Source of the DNA: Streptomyces sp. HUAS ZL42
GTDB lineage: Bacteria; Actinomycetota; Actinomycetes; Streptomycetales; Streptomycetaceae
Direction: 5' to 3'
Length of the DNA stretch: 64,000 nucleotides
Assembly (NCBI RefSeq): GCF_040782645.1
Contig: NZ_CP160403.1
Location: forward strand, 4,499,001-4,563,000
The position numbers and the translations under genes were made by a program. Below are positions 63,253 through 64,000 of this stretch, one piece after another. The notes beneath the pieces were generated by a model. The model was not told where the DNA came from, did not search any database, and saw only the letters and a list, made by a program, of their open reading frames with translations. Position 1 is the stretch's first letter. Every line of letters starts with the position of its first letter.

Positions 63253-64000
63253 ATGACCGCTCTGCGCTCACCCGCCGATCACGCACCCCATTACCTGGTC
63301 CGCGCGGCCGTCATGGCGCCCTCCCTCTACAACACCCAGCCCTGGCGCTTCGTCAGCCAGGACGGCGAGGTGCAGTTGCACGCCGACACCTCTCGTCGGC
63401 TTCCGGTCACGGACCCCGTCGGCCGGGAGCTGGTCATCGGCTGCGGCGCCGCCCTGTTCAACATGCGGATCGCCATGCGGCATCTCGGCTTCCTGCCCCG
63501 GGTCCGCGTCTTCCCGGACACGGCCGCCCCCTGGCATCTGGCGACCGTCCGCTGGGGACCGTATCTGCGGCCGGAAGCGGCCGAGGAGGCGATGTACGCC
63601 GCTCTGACCCGCCGGCACACCCACCGCGGCCCGTTCCAGCCGGACCCGCTGCCCGTCACGCTGATCCGGGAGCTGCAACAGCACGCTCGCCACGAGGGCA
63701 CCGAGCTGTCGCCCCTCAGCAGCACCGAAGATCTGCGCAGGGCCGCCGAACTGATCCGTACGGCCGAGGCCGTACGCCGCAGCCACCCCGCCTACAGCCT
63801 CGAGCTGACCAACTGGACCACCCCACGGGGTAGCGCCCGCCACGACGGCCTGCCCTCCGACACCTTTCCGCGCGACCCCGACACCACCGCCTTCGCCGGA
63901 CGCGACTACGCCGCGCACGCCCGCCTGGGCTACGGGAAGGACATCTCACCCCGGCCCGCTCGTCCGACCCTCGGTCTGGCCGCCCTGCTGAACACCGGGC
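63253..64000 (+). CDS. Nitroreductase-like protein (Acg type), 3' end cut by window
   Basis: At least 249 residues: LVRAAVMAPSLYNTQPWRFVSQDGEVQLHAD, ELVIGCGAALFNMRIAMRHLGFLPRV, RRHTHRGPF and AALLNTG at the edge. The S-x-x-NTQPWRF motif is the FMN-binding head of nitroreductases; the protein is close to the Acg (Rv2032) group of the DosR regulon, some of which no longer catalyse reduction. ATG at 63253; a GTG further upstream in frame is possible. Confidence 0.85.
   Translation, partial: MTALRSPADHAPHYLVRAAVMAPSLYNTQPWRFVSQDGEVQLHADTSRRLPVTDPVGRELVIGCGAALFNMRIAMRHLGFLPRVRVFPDTAAPWHLATVRWGPYLRPEAAEEAMYAALTRRHTHRGPFQPDPLPVTLIRELQQHARHEGTELSPLSSTEDLRRAAELIRTAEAVRRSHPAYSLELTNWTTPRGSARHDGLPSDTFPRDPDTTAFAGRDYAAHARLGYGKDISPRPARPTLGLAALLNTG

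Overview
The window looks like a piece of a Streptomyces chromosome. It is very GC-rich, has third-position GC bias in the real genes, many GTG starts preceded by GGAGG-type ribosome sites, and the gene set tmk, topA, hppA, bldG, Flp/Tad locus, 6S-like RNA, acs, crp, wblA, PBP. From memory this is the order of the S. coelicolor SCO3542-SCO3580 region. It is also recognisably the same actinobacterial neighbourhood as M. tuberculosis Rv3646c (topA) to Rv3683 (metallophosphoesterase). No database search was possible; all family calls come from reading motifs.

Layout. 1-15.1 kb, mostly minus strand: 3' part of a large MFS/thymidylate kinase/coiled-coil protein, topA, a small membrane protein, a Ser/Thr kinase, a methyltransferase, a lipoprotein, H+-pyrophosphatase, and the RsbW-like/bldG anti-sigma pair. 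15.1-17.7 kb: plus-strand DUF1998 helicase, whose 3' end overlaps the convergent Tad locus. 17.5-22.8 kb, minus strand: tightly coupled Flp/Tad secretion genes (CpaE-like, CpaF, TadB, TadC, DUF4244 pilin, TadE, TadE-like). 23.4-30.6 kb: HAD hydrolase, 6S-like RNA, degenerate Fic-fold protein, CooC/ParA-like ATPase, deacetylase-like lipoprotein, and a SulP transporter fused to a beta-carbonic anhydrase. 30.7-43.9 kb: acs (with a DasR-like site), nhaA, holin-like protein, epoxide hydrolase-like protein, MarP protease, Nudix, nth, crp, nucleotidyltransferase, metallo-beta-lactamase fold protein, Nudix, RidA. 43.9-52 kb: two ArsA/Get3-like ATPases, wblA, a class A PBP, GatB/YqeY protein, metallophosphoesterase, Pr6Pr membrane protein, tRNA-Pro(CGG).

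Synteny breaks at the tRNA. A truncated tyrosine integrase lies against its 3' end, followed by accessory genes (DUF4291, small membrane proteins, a lipoprotein, a WD40 protein, a transposase scrap, a hypothetical protein and an isochorismatase-like hydrolase). From 58.5 kb to the right edge is a set with a dormancy/low-oxygen flavour: phosphofructokinase, class I aldolase, CBS-BON protein, broken GNAT and universal-stress-protein genes, and an Acg-like nitroreductase preceded by a perfect GGGCCGATCGGCCC palindrome. This resembles the DevR/OsdR-type regulon of actinobacteria.

How the parts relate. The core is mainly housekeeping and developmental control: DNA topology and repair (topA, helicase, nth), energy and ion handling (hppA, nhaA, SulP-CA), acetate activation (acs), envelope work (PBP, MarP, kinase, Tad pili) and regulators of differentiation and antibiotic production (bldG, crp, wblA, 6S-like RNA). 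I did not find a convincing new multi-gene system. The most interesting items are a 63-bp tandem expansion in cpaF, a pseudo-Fic protein beside a 6S-like RNA, a predicted dre site at acs, a 95-bp duplication of a hydrolase 3' end, and the decaying stress-gene island on the right.
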